From: Anoxybacillus flavithermus
GTDB taxonomy: Bacteria; Bacillota; Bacilli; Bacillales; Anoxybacillaceae
NCBI RefSeq assembly: GCF_002742685.1
Contig: NZ_PEDM01000018.1
Span: 1-55,630 of the forward strand
DNA length: 55,630 nucleotides
Reading direction: 5' to 3'
A program made the position numbers and the translations under genes. Below, in pieces: positions 43,770-53,212 of this stretch. The notes under the pieces are model-generated. The model did not search any database. It saw nothing but the letters and a program-made list of their open reading frames with translations, and had not been told where the DNA came from. Every line of letters begins with the position of its first letter. Within the stretch, counting starts at the first letter, position 1.

Positions 43770-43988
43770 ATGGCGAAAGACGATGTAATTGAAGTGGAAG
43801 GTACAGTCGTTGAAACGTTGCCTAATGCGATGTTCCGAGTAGAACTTGAAAACGGTCATACTGTTTTAGCTCACGTTTCAGGTAAAATTCGTATGCATTT
43901 TATTCGTATTTTACCAGGTGATAAAGTGACGGTGGAATTATCACCTTACGATTTAACACGTGGAAGAATTACGTATCGATATAAATAA
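43770..43988 (+). CDS. infA: Translation initiation factor IF-1
   Basis: IF-1 binds the 30S A site during initiation. The 72-residue OB-fold protein begins [30 protein letters not shown] and ends [11 protein letters not shown], nearly invariant in the family. ATG follows AGAAGGGAGAG. No clear promoter is seen in the gap from map. Confidence 0.97.
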   Translation: MAKDDVIEVEGTVVETLPNAMFRVELENGHTVLAHVSGKIRMHFIRILPGDKVTVELSPYDLTRGRITYRYK

Positions 43989-44012
43989 CACTCCGCACGA
44001 ACAAGGAGGTAA

Positions 44013-44132
<120 letters not shown>

Positions 44133-44139
44133 AACTTGA

Positions 44140-44520
<381 letters not shown>

Positions 44521-44524
44521 TTAA

Positions 44525-44934
<410 letters not shown>

Positions 44935-44935
<1 letters not shown>

Positions 44936-44997
44936 TTTCCCTGTATAGAATTTGCGTATGTGTCAATAATGGGATATAGTCATTCTTACAGGGAAAT
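44935..44997 (+). other. Large stem-loop in the rpsK-rpoA gap
   Basis: ATTTCCCTGTA (44935-44945) and TACAGGGAAAT (44987-44997) form an 11-bp perfect stem. It continues through AGAAT (44947-44951) with ATTCT (44982-44986) after a one-base bulge, giving about 16 bp in all. The apical region is 30 nt and AT-rich. No T-tract follows. The gap is 168 nt, the longest within the superoperon. Confidence 0.8.
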
Positions 44998-45103
44998 GAA
45001 AAACAGTTGTTGTGCACATTCGGGAACTTATTCATGGGGGAATTTCGATTGAGCTGTCATCGGTTTAATCGGGGTTTCGACGTTTTGAAGGAGGGTTAAA
45101 GGA

Positions 45104-46048
45104 ATGTTGGAAATCGAAAAGCCGAAAATCGAAACGGTTGAAATCAGCGAGGATGCCAAATATGGCAAATTCGTCGTTGAACCACTTGAGCGTGGATATG
45201 GTACAACTTTGGGTAACTCCTTACGTCGTATCCTGTTATCCTCACTCCCTGGTGCCGCTGTAACATCTGTTCAAATAGATGGTGTATTGCACGAGTTTTC
45301 AACAATTGATGGCGTCGTGGAAGATGTAACAACAATCATTTTAAACATTAAGAAGCTAGCGCTAAAAATTTATTCGGACGAAGAAAAGACGCTTGAGATT
45401 GATGTACAGGGTGAAGGAGTCGTTACAGCTGCCGATATTACTCACGATAGCGACGTAGAAATTCTCAATCCAGACCTTCATATTGCGACATTAGCAAAAG
45501 ATGGTCGTTTACGGGTGAGAATGACAGCAAAACGCGGACGTGGGTATACGCCAGCTGACGCTAACAAGCGCGAGGATCAACCGATAGGTGTTATCCCGAT
45601 CGATTCCATTTATACGCCGGTATCGCGCGTATCGTACCAAGTCGAAAATACGCGCGTCGGTCAAATGACAAATTACGACAAGTTAACGATCGACGTGTGG
45701 ACAGATGGTAGCATCGGCCCGAAAGAAGCAATCTCACTAGGGGCAAAAATTTTAACAGAGCACTTAAACATTTTTGTGAACTTAACAGATGAAGCGCAAC
45801 ACGCGGAAATCATGATCGAAAAAGAAGAAGATCAAAAAGAAAAAGTGCTCGAGATGACAATTGAAGAGCTTGATCTTTCTGTTCGTTCGTACAACTGCTT
45901 GAAGCGTGCTGGCATTAATACAGTGCAAGAACTTGCGCAAAAAACAGAAGAAGATATGATGAAAGTGCGCAACTTAGGCCGCAAGTCGCTTGAAGAAGTA
46001 AAGGCGAAGTTAGAAGAGCTAGGATTAAGCTTACGTAAAGATGACTAG
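45104..46048 (+). CDS. rpoA: RNA polymerase alpha subunit
   Basis: Alpha dimers nucleate RNA polymerase assembly, and the C-terminal domain binds UP elements and regulators. The 314-residue protein has the N-terminal domain with [26 protein letters not shown] (about 29-54), a linker near 225-240, and the alpha-CTD with [23 protein letters not shown] and [18 protein letters not shown] follows AAGGAGGG. The preceding long gap carries the stem-loop at 44935-44997. Confidence 0.97.
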   Translation: MLEIEKPKIETVEISEDAKYGKFVVEPLERGYGTTLGNSLRRILLSSLPGAAVTSVQIDGVLHEFSTIDGVVEDVTTIILNIKKLALKIYSDEEKTLEIDVQGEGVVTAADITHDSDVEILNPDLHIATLAKDGRLRVRMTAKRGRGYTPADANKREDQPIGVIPIDSIYTPVSRVSYQVENTRVGQMTNYDKLTIDVWTDGSIGPKEAISLGAKILTEHLNIFVNLTDEAQHAEIMIEKEEDQKEKVLEMTIEELDLSVRSYNCLKRAGINTVQELAQKTEEDMMKVRNLGRKSLEEVKAKLEELGLSLRKDD

Positions 46049-46108
46049 TTAAGCGTTTGGTTAACTAGGCATTTTCATGTTAAAAGTGAAATAAAGGAGG
46101 GACATCAC

Positions 46109-46471
46109 ATGTCTTACAGAAAATTAGGACGCACAAGCTCTCAACGTAAAGCATTGCTTCGTGATTTAGTGACAGACTTAATCATTAATGAGCGAATTGA
46201 AACAACAGAAGCTCGTGCAAAAGAGTTGCGTTCTGTTGTAGAAAAAATGATTACATTAGGAAAGCGTGGCGATTTGCATGCACGTCGTCAAGCTGCTGCA
46301 TTCGTACGCAAAGAAGTCGCAAACACGGAAACAGGTCAAGATGCGATTCAAAAATTGTTTAGCGACATCGCACCTCGTTACCAAGACCGTCAAGGTGGTT
46401 ATACGCGCATTATGAAACTTGGACCACGCCGCGGTGACGGTGCTCCAATGGTCATTATTGAACTAGTTTAA
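46109..46471 (+). CDS. rplQ: Ribosomal protein bL17
   Basis: L17 sits at the tunnel exit. The 120-residue protein starts [40 protein letters not shown] and ends [16 protein letters not shown], the short bacterial form. ATG follows AAAGGAGG. Last gene of the superoperon; an intrinsic terminator follows within 12 nt. Confidence 0.97.
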   Translation: MSYRKLGRTSSQRKALLRDLVTDLIINERIETTEARAKELRSVVEKMITLGKRGDLHARRQAAAFVRKEVANTETGQDAIQKLFSDIAPRYQDRQGGYTRIMKLGPRRGDGAPMVIIELV

Positions 46472-46482
46472 TACGTTTTTAC

Positions 46483-46524
46483 AAGGGCGAGACAGTTTTT
46501 GAACTGGATCTATGCCCTTTTTTT
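46483..46524 (+). terminator. Intrinsic terminator after rplQ
   Basis: AAGGGC (46483-46488) pairs with GCCCTT (46514-46519). An inner CAGTT/AACTG pair lies within the loop and a T7 run follows. It ends the S10-spc-alpha superoperon. Confidence 0.85.
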
Positions 46525-46584
46525 GTTTTCTTTTTTGTAGTAGAGTAGAGAGTAAGAAAATTCAGAAGAGATGAGGAGAGAGAC

Positions 46585-47439
46585 GTGGAAGTTGTAGTAC
46601 GTGTAGAAAATGTAAGTTTTCAATATGTAAACGAACAAACATATGCTTTACAAAACGTATCGTTTCAAGTATACAAAGGCGAATGGGTAACGATTGTTGG
46701 GCATAACGGGTCAGGAAAATCGACGCTTGCGAAGTTGTTAATTGGGTTATTGCCACCGACAAGCGGAACAATTCACGCATGTGGGATTTCATTAAATGAA
46801 AAAACGGTTTGGGATGTTCGGAAGCGATTAGGCATTGTTTTTCAAAATCCAGATAACCAGTTTGTTGGAACGACTGTTCAAGATGATGTTGCCTTTGGTC
46901 TTGAAAATCGTGGCGTACCAAAAAATGAAATGGAAAAGCGCATAAAAGATGCGTTACAAAAAGTAGGTATGGAAAATTTCGCTAATGACGAACCGCACCG
47001 TCTGTCAGGTGGGCAAAAACAGCGTGTTGCCATTGCAAGCGCCATTGCTCTTCAGCCGCATATCATCATTTTAGACGAAGCAACATCTATGCTTGATCCG
47101 AGTGGAAAAAGAGAAGTACTTCAAGTGATACAATCGCTTCGTCACGAACATGATATGACTGTTATTTCAATTACTCATGATTTAAATGAAGTGGCAAAAG
47201 CTGACCGAGTAATTGTCATGAATAAAGGAAGGATCGCATTAGAAGGAACACCTGAACATATTTTTGCGCACGGAGCGAAGTTGGAAGAAATGGGGTTAGA
47301 CTTACCATTCTCGCTCCAACTAAGTCAACGGTTGAAGGAAAATGACATTCCGATTACAACCGATCACTTGACAATGGAGGGGTTGGTGAGTGAATTATGG
47401 ACATTGTATTCCGCGATGTCGAACATCGCTACCAAATAA
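46585..47439 (+). CDS. ecfA1: EcfA1, energy-coupling factor transporter ATPase
   Basis: EcfA1 is one of two ATPases that power the shared ECF vitamin/micronutrient uptake module. The 284-residue protein has Walker [10 protein letters not shown] (39-47), Q-loop FQNPDNQF, signature LSGGQKQRV and Walker [16 protein letters not shown] start at 46585 after ATGAGGAG. It overlaps ecfA2 by 43 nt. The substrate-binding S components are encoded elsewhere, so specificity cannot be read here. Confidence 0.93.
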   Translation: MEVVVRVENVSFQYVNEQTYALQNVSFQVYKGEWVTIVGHNGSGKSTLAKLLIGLLPPTSGTIHACGISLNEKTVWDVRKRLGIVFQNPDNQFVGTTVQDDVAFGLENRGVPKNEMEKRIKDALQKVGMENFANDEPHRLSGGQKQRVAIASAIALQPHIIILDEATSMLDPSGKREVLQVIQSLRHEHDMTVISITHDLNEVAKADRVIVMNKGRIALEGTPEHIFAHGAKLEEMGLDLPFSLQLSQRLKENDIPITTDHLTMEGLVSELWTLYSAMSNIATK

Positions 47440-48266
47440 ATACCCCTTTCGAAAAGCGAGCGCTGTACGACATTCATATGGATATTCGTAACGGTTCATA
47501 CGTAGCTGTTGTAGGGCATACAGGATCGGGAAAGTCTACCCTTTTGCAACATTTAAATGGTTTACTTCAACCGACAAAAGGGACGGTTCATCTTGGCAAA
47601 TATACAATTACAGCAGGAAAAAAAGAAAAACATTTAAAGTCTTTAAGAAAAAAAGTAGGGATTGTTTTTCAATTTCCTGAACATCAACTATTTGAGGAAA
47701 CAGTAGAAAAAGATATTTGTTTTGGACCGATGAATTTTGGCATGTCAGAACAAGAAGCAAAAGCTCGTGTTGGTGAGTGGTTAGCGCTTGTTGGATTGCC
47801 GGAAGAAGTGCGACATAAATCTCCATTTGCTTTAAGCGGTGGGCAAATGCGTCGTGTGGCTATTGCAGGTGTGTTAGCAATGAACCCAGAAGTGCTCGTG
47901 TTAGATGAACCTACTGCTGGATTAGATCCTCGTGGGCGAAAAGAAATGATGGATATGTTTGCGCAGCTTCAACGCCGAAAAGGAATGACGATTGTGCTTG
48001 TTACACATAGCATGGAGGAGGCAGCACGTTATGCGGATGACATCATCGTGATGCATCAAGGAACGATTGTGCGAAGAGGAGCACCAGAACATATTTTTCG
48101 TCATGTTGATGATTTGATAGGCCTCGGGCTAGATGTCCCTGAAACCGTTTTGTTTCAGCGGGCAATCGAACAAAAATTTGGAGTGCAATTTCATGCCCCT
48201 TGTTTGACGATAGAAGACGTCATCAAAAACTTACAAACGTTATTTACTAGGGTGAAGCGCATATGA
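47397..48266 (+). CDS. ecfA2: EcfA2, energy-coupling factor transporter ATPase
   Basis: The second ATPase of the ECF module, forming a heterodimer with EcfA1. The 289-residue protein has Walker [10 protein letters not shown] (40-48), FQFPEHQLF (Q-loop), signature LSGGQMRRV and Walker [13 protein letters not shown]. Its ATG lies 43 nt inside the end of ecfA1, with a GAG...GGTGAG purine stretch upstream, and its end overlaps ecfT by 4 nt. Tight overlap fits a stoichiometric complex. Confidence 0.93.
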   Translation: MDIVFRDVEHRYQINTPFEKRALYDIHMDIRNGSYVAVVGHTGSGKSTLLQHLNGLLQPTKGTVHLGKYTITAGKKEKHLKSLRKKVGIVFQFPEHQLFEETVEKDICFGPMNFGMSEQEAKARVGEWLALVGLPEEVRHKSPFALSGGQMRRVAIAGVLAMNPEVLVLDEPTAGLDPRGRKEMMDMFAQLQRRKGMTIVLVTHSMEEAARYADDIIVMHQGTIVRRGAPEHIFRHVDDLIGLGLDVPETVLFQRAIEQKFGVQFHAPCLTIEDVIKNLQTLFTRVKRI

Positions 48267-49060
48267 TGAACAATATGATTATCGGAAAATATGTTCCTGG
48301 AGATTCTCTTATTCATCGTCTTGATCCACGTACAAAACTGCTGCTCATGTTTATATATGTATTCATTGTTTTTCTTGCTAATAATGAATGGACATACGGG
48401 GTGTTGACTTTTTTTACGTGTGCGTTATTGTTTTTATCGCGCATAAAGCTTTCGTTCATAATTAAAGGATTAAAGCCCGTTTTATGGGTCATTGTGTTTA
48501 CGTTTCTTCTTCATGTATTGTTTACAAAAGAGGGGAATATTGTTTTTCAATGGCTTGGGATCGAAGTGTACGATAAAGCGATTCAACAAGGGGCATTTAT
48601 TTCTTTGCGCTTTTTGCTCCTTATCGTTGTTACAACGCTATTGACGTTAACAACGACGCCCATTGAAGTAACAGATGGTATGGAATCATTGCTTTCGCCG
48701 TTAAAAAAGTGGAATATACCTGTTCATGAACTAGCGTTAATGATGTCGATTTCCCTCCGTTTTATTCCAACATTAATGGAAGAAACTGAGAAAATTATGA
48801 AAGCTCAAATGGCTCGCGGTGTCGATTTTGCAAGCGGACCGCTATCAGAACGAATGAAGGCGATGACGGCGTTGCTTGTTCCGCTATTCATTAGCGCCTT
48901 TAAACGAGCAGAAGAGCTAGCGGTTGCTATGGAAGTGCGGGGATACCGTGGCGGGAACGGTCGAACAAAATGGCGCGAGTTGACGTGGAGGGGCATAGAT
49001 ACCGCTTTTATGATTTTGCTTGGCTTTCTAGCGATTGTATTATGGCTACTTCGTTCATAA
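48263..49060 (+). CDS. ecfT: EcfT, transmembrane coupling subunit of the ECF transporter
   Basis: EcfT couples ATP hydrolysis in EcfA1/A2 to movement of the membrane-embedded S component. The 265-residue protein has about five hydrophobic membrane segments. Its two coupling-helix signatures are AQMARG (near 183) and AMEVRGYRG (near 224), the Ala-Arg-Gly-type motifs that insert into ATPase grooves. ATG overlaps the ecfA2 stop. Confidence 0.93.
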   Translation: MMNNMIIGKYVPGDSLIHRLDPRTKLLLMFIYVFIVFLANNEWTYGVLTFFTCALLFLSRIKLSFIIKGLKPVLWVIVFTFLLHVLFTKEGNIVFQWLGIEVYDKAIQQGAFISLRFLLLIVVTTLLTLTTTPIEVTDGMESLLSPLKKWNIPVHELALMMSISLRFIPTLMEETEKIMKAQMARGVDFASGPLSERMKAMTALLVPLFISAFKRAEELAVAMEVRGYRGGNGRTKWRELTWRGIDTAFMILLGFLAIVLWLLRS

Positions 49061-49072
49061 AAAGGAGCGGAA

Positions 49073-49816
49073 ATGGTGAGAAGAATCAAATGCACTATTG
49101 CATATGATGGCACATATTTTGCAGGTTATCAAATTCAGCAACAAAAGCGGACCGTACAAGGAGAGCTTGAGCGTGCGCTTTCGATCATCCATAAAGGACA
49201 ATTTGTTCGCGTATATGCTTCAGGCAGAACGGATGCAACCGTTCATGCACACGGACAGGTGATTCATTTTGACACACCGCTGTCCATTCCAGATGAGAAA
49301 TGGCCGAAAGCGCTAAATGCGCTCCTTCCCGATGATGTCATTGTTAAGGAGGCAAGTGAAGTAGCGCCTTCTTTCCATGCGCGATTTAGTGTGAAAAAGA
49401 AAGAATATCGTTACCGTGTCTGGACGGGAGAGAAAAACGTGTTTTTGCGTCATCATGTATATCACTATCCGTATCAACTTCATGTAACGAACATGAAAGA
49501 AGCGCTTCATTATTTCATCGGCACGCATGATTTCACAAGCTTTTGTTCCGCAAAAACGGAAATAGAAGATAAAGTTCGTACCATTTATGAAGCGGAATTG
49601 ATTGAAGAAGGGGAAGAACTCATTTTCCGTCTTGTTGGTAACGGTTTTTTGTACAATATGGTTCGCATTATCGTTGGAACGGTGTTAGAAGTCGGACGCG
49701 GGGAACGGCGAGCTGAAGAGATAAAAACAATTTTAGAACAAAAAAATCGCAATGCTGCCGGAAAGACCGCACCGGGTCATGGTCTTTATTTGTGGAGCGT
49801 TTCGTATGACAACTAA
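49073..49816 (+). CDS. truA: TruA, tRNA pseudouridine(38-40) synthase
   Basis: TruA converts uridines 38-40 of the tRNA anticodon stem to pseudouridine. The 247-residue protein has the catalytic aspartate in [13 protein letters not shown] (near 54), the [12 protein letters not shown] motif and [19 protein letters not shown]-type C-terminal segment. The residue two after the catalytic Asp is Thr, whereas Gly is usual (RTDxGVHA); this may be lineage-typical. ATG follows AAAGGAG, 12 nt after ecfT. Confidence 0.93.
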   Translation: MVRRIKCTIAYDGTYFAGYQIQQQKRTVQGELERALSIIHKGQFVRVYASGRTDATVHAHGQVIHFDTPLSIPDEKWPKALNALLPDDVIVKEASEVAPSFHARFSVKKKEYRYRVWTGEKNVFLRHHVYHYPYQLHVTNMKEALHYFIGTHDFTSFCSAKTEIEDKVRTIYEAELIEEGEELIFRLVGNGFLYNMVRIIVGTVLEVGRGERRAEEIKTILEQKNRNAAGKTAPGHGLYLWSVSYDN

Positions 49817-49834
49817 TCCAGGTGTAACATTTTC

Positions 49835-49863
49835 TTGACATTGGGTAATGAAAGAGATATTAT
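49835..49863 (+). promoter_or_regulatory. Strong promoter of rplM-rpsI
   Basis: A perfect TTGACA (49835-49840) and TATTAT (49858-49863) are 17 bp apart, starting transcription near 49870. This makes rplM-rpsI independent of the upstream transporter and truA genes. Confidence 0.88.
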
Positions 49864-49869
49864 ATCATA

Positions 49870-49950
49870 TGGTATGTATTTTAAACCCACGATTAGCCCC
49901 GGAAATTAATCGTGTTGAAATAAATATCGCTTGTTTATTTTTTATTTTAG
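49870..49950 (+). promoter_or_regulatory. L13 leader
   Basis: CACGATTA (49888-49895) and TAATCGTG (49907-49914) form an 8-bp stem around a GCCCCGGAAAT loop. A second AT-rich arm (AAATAAA with TTTATTT) and a T-rich run follow just before the rplM SD. Position, hairpin and loop match my recollection of the Firmicutes ribosomal L13 leader, thought to mediate autoregulation by L13. Confidence 0.75.
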
Positions 49951-49962
49951 GAGGGAAAACAA

Positions 49963-50397
49963 ATGCGTACGTATATGGCGAAGCCAAATGAAGTAGAACG
50001 TAAATGGTACGTTGTTGATGCAGAAGGCAAAACGTTAGGACGTCTTGCTAGCGAAGTTGCTGCAATTTTGCGCGGTAAACATAAACCAACTTACACACCG
50101 CATGTTGATACAGGTGATCATGTGATCATTATCAACGCAGAGAAAATTGAATTAACAGGTAAAAAATTAACAAACAAATTATACTATCGTCATAGCTTAC
50201 ATCCAGGTGGATTAAAAGTAAGAACAGCTCTTGAAATGCGCACAAATTACCCAGAGCAAATGCTTGAAAGAGCAATTCGCGGCATGCTTCCAAAAGGTAG
50301 CCTTGGTCGTCAAATGTTCAAAAAATTACATGTCTATCGTGGAAGTGAACATCCACATCAAGCACAAAAACCAGAAGTTTATGAACTTCGCGGATAA
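49963..50397 (+). CDS. rplM: Ribosomal protein uL13
   Basis: L13 is an early 50S assembly protein. The 144-residue product starts [42 protein letters not shown] and has the conserved [40 protein letters not shown] at 49963 follows TAGGAGGG. It carries a leader expected to bind L13 itself and is co-transcribed with rpsI. Confidence 0.96.
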   Translation: MRTYMAKPNEVERKWYVVDAEGKTLGRLASEVAAILRGKHKPTYTPHVDTGDHVIIINAEKIELTGKKLTNKLYYRHSLHPGGLKVRTALEMRTNYPEQMLERAIRGMLPKGSLGRQMFKKLHVYRGSEHPHQAQKPEVYELRG

Positions 50398-50419
50398 TTG
50401 ATTAAAGGAGGGCATTATT

Positions 50420-50812
50420 TTGGCACAGGTACAATACTACGGCACAGGCCGTCGCAAAAGTTCAGTTGCGCGCGTGCGTCTCGTTCCAGGTGAAGGACGC
50501 ATTATCGTAAATGGTCGTGACATTCGTGACTACGTTCCATATGAATCGTTAGTGGAAGTTGTAAAACAGCCACTTGTTTTAACAGAAACGTTCGGTAGCT
50601 ACGATGTATTAGTAAACGTAAGCGGTGGTGGATTTACAGGTCAAGCAGGTGCGATCCGTCACGGTATCGCTCGTGCATTGTTACAAGTTGACCCTGAATA
50701 CCGTCAAACATTAAAACGTGCAGGTTTATTAACGCGCGACTCTCGTGTGAAAGAGCGTAAGAAATACGGCCTTAAAGGCGCTCGTCGTGCACCACAATTC
50801 TCAAAACGTTAA
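50420..50812 (+). CDS. rpsI: Ribosomal protein uS9
   Basis: S9 lies in the 30S head; its C-terminal Lys-Arg tail contacts P-site tRNA. The 130-residue protein starts [21 protein letters not shown], contains [20 protein letters not shown] and ends in [12 protein letters not shown] with the conserved SKR tail. Start is TTG at 50420, after AAAGGAGGG. Terminated immediately downstream. Confidence 0.96.
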   Translation: MAQVQYYGTGRRKSSVARVRLVPGEGRIIVNGRDIRDYVPYESLVEVVKQPLVLTETFGSYDVLVNVSGGGFTGQAGAIRHGIARALLQVDPEYRQTLKRAGLLTRDSRVKERKKYGLKGARRAPQFSKR

Positions 50813-50819
50813 TCTCAAC

Positions 50820-50853
50820 AAATCTCGGCAATTATTTGCCGAGATTTTTTTTT
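50820..50853 (+). terminator. Intrinsic terminator after rpsI
   Basis: AATCTCGGCAA (50821-50831) and TTGCCGAGATT (50836-50846) form an 11-bp perfect stem with a 4-nt loop, followed by a T7 extension of the T run. Confidence 0.93.
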
Positions 50854-50903
50854 GTATCTCTCTCCTTCTTATGTGGACAATATGTGTGAGGAGGGATAAA
50901 AAG

Positions 50904-51308
50904 TTGGGAATACTTACGTCGTTTACGGTAAAAAAGGTAGAAAAGCAACTGATTGATGAACGAAATGCATTGCGCGATCTTTCTTATCGTGAACTGTGGG
51001 AACGTACGCGCACGTATTGGAAGCGATACATTGTTATTTCTGAATGTATTGAAACAATATGTATTGATGTGGCGATTGAAGCATATTTGATCGGAGTACA
51101 TTATAGTCGTTTTATATATTATGGTGAATCAACGGAAACAGTGAAAAGACGTTGTGCTGATGAATATACGCAACTTATTTATGAATTGTATGAGCATATG
51201 AAGCAATACGGAGATGACTTGTACGATGTATGCGCTCGTTACATCGATGGATGGTGGAAAGAAGGAATCGAAAAAGGGCTGCGTCGTCTCCGTCTTCGTT
51301 TGAAGTAA
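50904..51308 (+). CDS. ybaK: YbaK-like DUF2521 protein, function unknown
   Basis: The 134-residue protein is charged and predicted helical, with a motif AIEAYLIGVHYSRFIYYGESTETV near the middle and a C-terminal WWKEGIEKGLRRLRLRLK. It resembles B. subtilis YbaK by position and by the IEAYL-G...YYGES core. No catalytic motif is evident and the function is not known. Start is TTG at 50904 with GAGGAGGG (50888-50895) 8 nt upstream; an in-frame ATG at 50871 has no SD. The B. subtilis neighbour ybaJ is absent. Confidence 0.75.
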   Translation: MGILTSFTVKKVEKQLIDERNALRDLSYRELWERTRTYWKRYIVISECIETICIDVAIEAYLIGVHYSRFIYYGESTETVKRRCADEYTQLIYELYEHMKQYGDDLYDVCARYIDGWWKEGIEKGLRRLRLRLK

Positions 51309-51318
51309 CCGTTCTAAA

Positions 51319-51360
51319 TTCTCCTCTTGTCCCATATAACATAAATAGTGGGGAGGAGAA
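51319..51360 (+). other. Inverted repeat covering the cwlD ribosome-binding site
   Basis: TTCTCCTC (51319-51326) is complementary to GAGGAGAA (51353-51360), the core of the cwlD SD. The 8-bp helix would hide that SD in an mRNA that includes the ybaK end. Transcripts starting inside the loop region would leave it free. Confidence 0.65.
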
Positions 51361-51363
51361 GGG

Positions 51364-52062
51364 ATGAAAATACGTATTATTATTTTTTTCATTGTTTTTG
51401 TCCTTTTTTTACAGTTTTATGTCCTTCATGATCGCTCTTGGAAAGCATGGAGCTTACCGTTATCAGGAAAAATTATTGTTCTTGATCCGGGGCATGGAGG
51501 ACCTGATGGGGGAGCGGTCGGAGGAGATGTTTTGGAGAAGGAAGTCGCGCTAGATGTGGCGTTAAAATTACGCGATTATTTACAACAACAAGGTGCACTC
51601 GTTCAAATGACGAGAGAAGGAGACCATGATTTAGCAAGCGAACAAACAAGGGGATATAGCCGAAGAAAAATAGAAGATTTACAACGTCGAGTCCAATTTG
51701 TGAATGAGTCAGAGGCACATTTTTTTATTAGCATTCATTTAAATGCCATCCCTTCGCCGAAATGGAGAGGCGCACAAGTTTTTTACTATCCTTCATTAGA
51801 GGAAAATGCAAGGCTAGCTAAGTTTATTCAACAAGAGCTACGCATCAATTTGGAAAATACACATCGATTGGCGAAGCCCATTCAAACCGTATATTTATTA
51901 AAAATGGCTAAAAAACCAGGAGCTTTAGTTGAAATCGGCTTTTTGTCAAATGAAGAAGAACGGAAATTACTAGCATCTTCAACGTATCAAGAACAGCTTG
52001 CCGCTTCGATTTACAAAGGTATTTTACGTTACGTGTCAAACGAACGCGATCCTTCTGAATGA
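51364..52062 (+). CDS. cwlD: CwlD, N-acetylmuramoyl-L-alanine amidase for spore cortex muramic lactam
   Basis: CwlD removes the peptide from muramic acid so that PdaA can form the muramic-delta-lactam that marks spore cortex. The 232-residue protein has an N-terminal hydrophobic segment (about 4-21), then an Amidase_3 domain with zinc-site residues H44 (DPGHGG), E58 (LEKEVALD), the His in SIHLNA and the catalytic Glu in VEIGFLSN. ATG follows GGAGGAGAAGGG. The 3' end of the coding region forms one arm of a terminator. Confidence 0.93.
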   Translation: MKIRIIIFFIVFVLFLQFYVLHDRSWKAWSLPLSGKIIVLDPGHGGPDGGAVGGDVLEKEVALDVALKLRDYLQQQGALVQMTREGDHDLASEQTRGYSRRKIEDLQRRVQFVNESEAHFFISIHLNAIPSPKWRGAQVFYYPSLEENARLAKFIQQELRINLENTHRLAKPIQTVYLLKMAKKPGALVEIGFLSNEEERKLLASSTYQEQLAASIYKGILRYVSNERDPSE

Positions 52063-52080
52063 GAAGGATTATTTTTTTTA
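52049..52080 (+). terminator. Terminator overlapping the end of cwlD
   Basis: ATCCTTCT (52049-52056) and AGAAGGAT (52062-52069) pair around a 5-nt loop and are followed by a long T run. The left arm is formed by the last sense codons and the loop and right arm by the stop codon region. Confidence 0.87.
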
Positions 52081-52092
52081 TACAGAAAATTA

Positions 52093-52101
52093 TGTTATAT
52101 T
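52093..52101 (+). promoter_or_regulatory. Possible extended -10 promoter of salA
   Basis: TGT followed by TATATT makes an extended -10 element, with no good -35 (a T run lies there). The start would be near 52108, about 34 nt before the salA ATG. Confidence 0.4.
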
Positions 52102-52141
52102 GAAAGTGTGAAACCGAATACATAAGGATTGGTGAGGCGCG

Positions 52142-53149
52142 ATGTTGACAGAAAAACAAGTTGTGGAGCTACTCGAAACGATTTACGACCCTTTTTTGAA
52201 AAAAACGTTTAAAGAAACAGGAGCGATTCAAGAAGTCAAGATAAATGAGGAGAAAGGGTTAGTGAGCGTAAAAATCGCTTTAGCTAAAACAGGAACGGCA
52301 GAACAACTTCAAGTGCAACAGACGGTTGTACAACGTTTAAAAGATGCAGGAGCATCGTCTGTTGGGCTTCGTTTTGCTCAATTGCCATTAGAAGAGGGAA
52401 GTAAAACAAATGAGCCGATTTACTTAGCGATTGCAAGTGGAAAAGGTGGAGTAGGAAAGTCGACTGTATCAGTTAATTTAGCCGTTTCGCTTGCTCGACT
52501 TAGCAAAAAAGTTGGGTTAATTGACGCTGATATTTATGGATTTAGTGTGCCAGACATGATGGGCATTACAGAACGTCCAGTTGTTCGTGGAGAGAAAATT
52601 ATTCCTGTTGAACGATTCGGTGTGAAAGTGATTTCGATGGGATTTTTTGTAGAAGATAACTCGCCGGTTATTTGGCGTGGACCGATGCTTGGTAAAATGT
52701 TAAAAAACTTTTTTGACGAAGTGGAATGGGGAGAATTAGACTACTTATTATTAGATTTACCACCAGGTACAGGAGATGTAGCGTTAGACGTGCATACGAT
52801 GCTCCCGACATCGAAAGAAATCATTGTCACAACCCCTCATCCAACGGCTGCTTTTGTTGCCGCGAGAGCAGGGGCGATGGCGGTTCGAACGAATCACGAG
52901 GTTGTTGGTGTCATCGAAAACATGTCATATTTTGAAAGTAAAACAACGGGTGAAAGAGAATATATTTTTGGAAAAGGCGGTGGTCAAAAATTAGCTGAAG
53001 AATTACAAACGGACTTACTTGGTCAGTTACCGCTCGGACAACCTGACTGGAACGATGATGATTTTGCCCCTTCTGTATATGGCGAAGATCATCCAATTGG
53101 AAAAGTGTATATGGATATTGCTAAAAAAATTATCGCAAAGCTACGATGA
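52142..53149 (+). CDS. salA: SalA, Mrp/NBP35-family ATP-binding protein
   Basis: SalA is an Mrp-type P-loop ATPase; in B. subtilis it is a DNA-binding regulator of scoC and protease expression. The 335-residue protein has an N-terminal MIP18/DUF59 domain (about 1-80) and a deviant Walker A SGKGGVGKST (99-108), then DADIYGFS and LLLDLPPGTGD. The segment ENMSYFESKTTGEREYIFGKGGG lacks the CxxC iron-sulphur ligands found in many Mrp carriers, consistent with the SalA subgroup. ATG start; the upstream gap holds the cwlD terminator and a possible promoter. Confidence 0.9.
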   Translation: MLTEKQVVELLETIYDPFLKKTFKETGAIQEVKINEEKGLVSVKIALAKTGTAEQLQVQQTVVQRLKDAGASSVGLRFAQLPLEEGSKTNEPIYLAIASGKGGVGKSTVSVNLAVSLARLSKKVGLIDADIYGFSVPDMMGITERPVVRGEKIIPVERFGVKVISMGFFVEDNSPVIWRGPMLGKMLKNFFDEVEWGELDYLLLDLPPGTGDVALDVHTMLPTSKEIIVTTPHPTAAFVAARAGAMAVRTNHEVVGVIENMSYFESKTTGEREYIFGKGGGQKLAEELQTDLLGQLPLGQPDWNDDDFAPSVYGEDHPIGKVYMDIAKKIIAKLR

Positions 53150-53181
53150 CGTTGCATTTTTCTTTCATGAGGATATATACA

Positions 53182-53212
53182 AAGGGTGTCTTGAGAATGG
53201 AGGGACACCCTT
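53182..53212. terminator. Hairpin between convergent salA and gerD
   Basis: AAGGGTGTC (53182-53190) and GACACCCTT (53204-53212) form a 9-bp perfect stem. The gerD stop codon lies in the right arm. T-tracts are poor on both strands (short TTTGTATATA on the minus side), so termination efficiency is uncertain, but convergent placement suggests a bidirectional terminator. Confidence 0.65.

Noticed and set aside
51314-51340. Sporulation sigma promoter for cwlD around CATATAAC
   Set aside because: The -10-like element is partial and no acceptable sigma-E or sigma-G -35 lies at the right distance.
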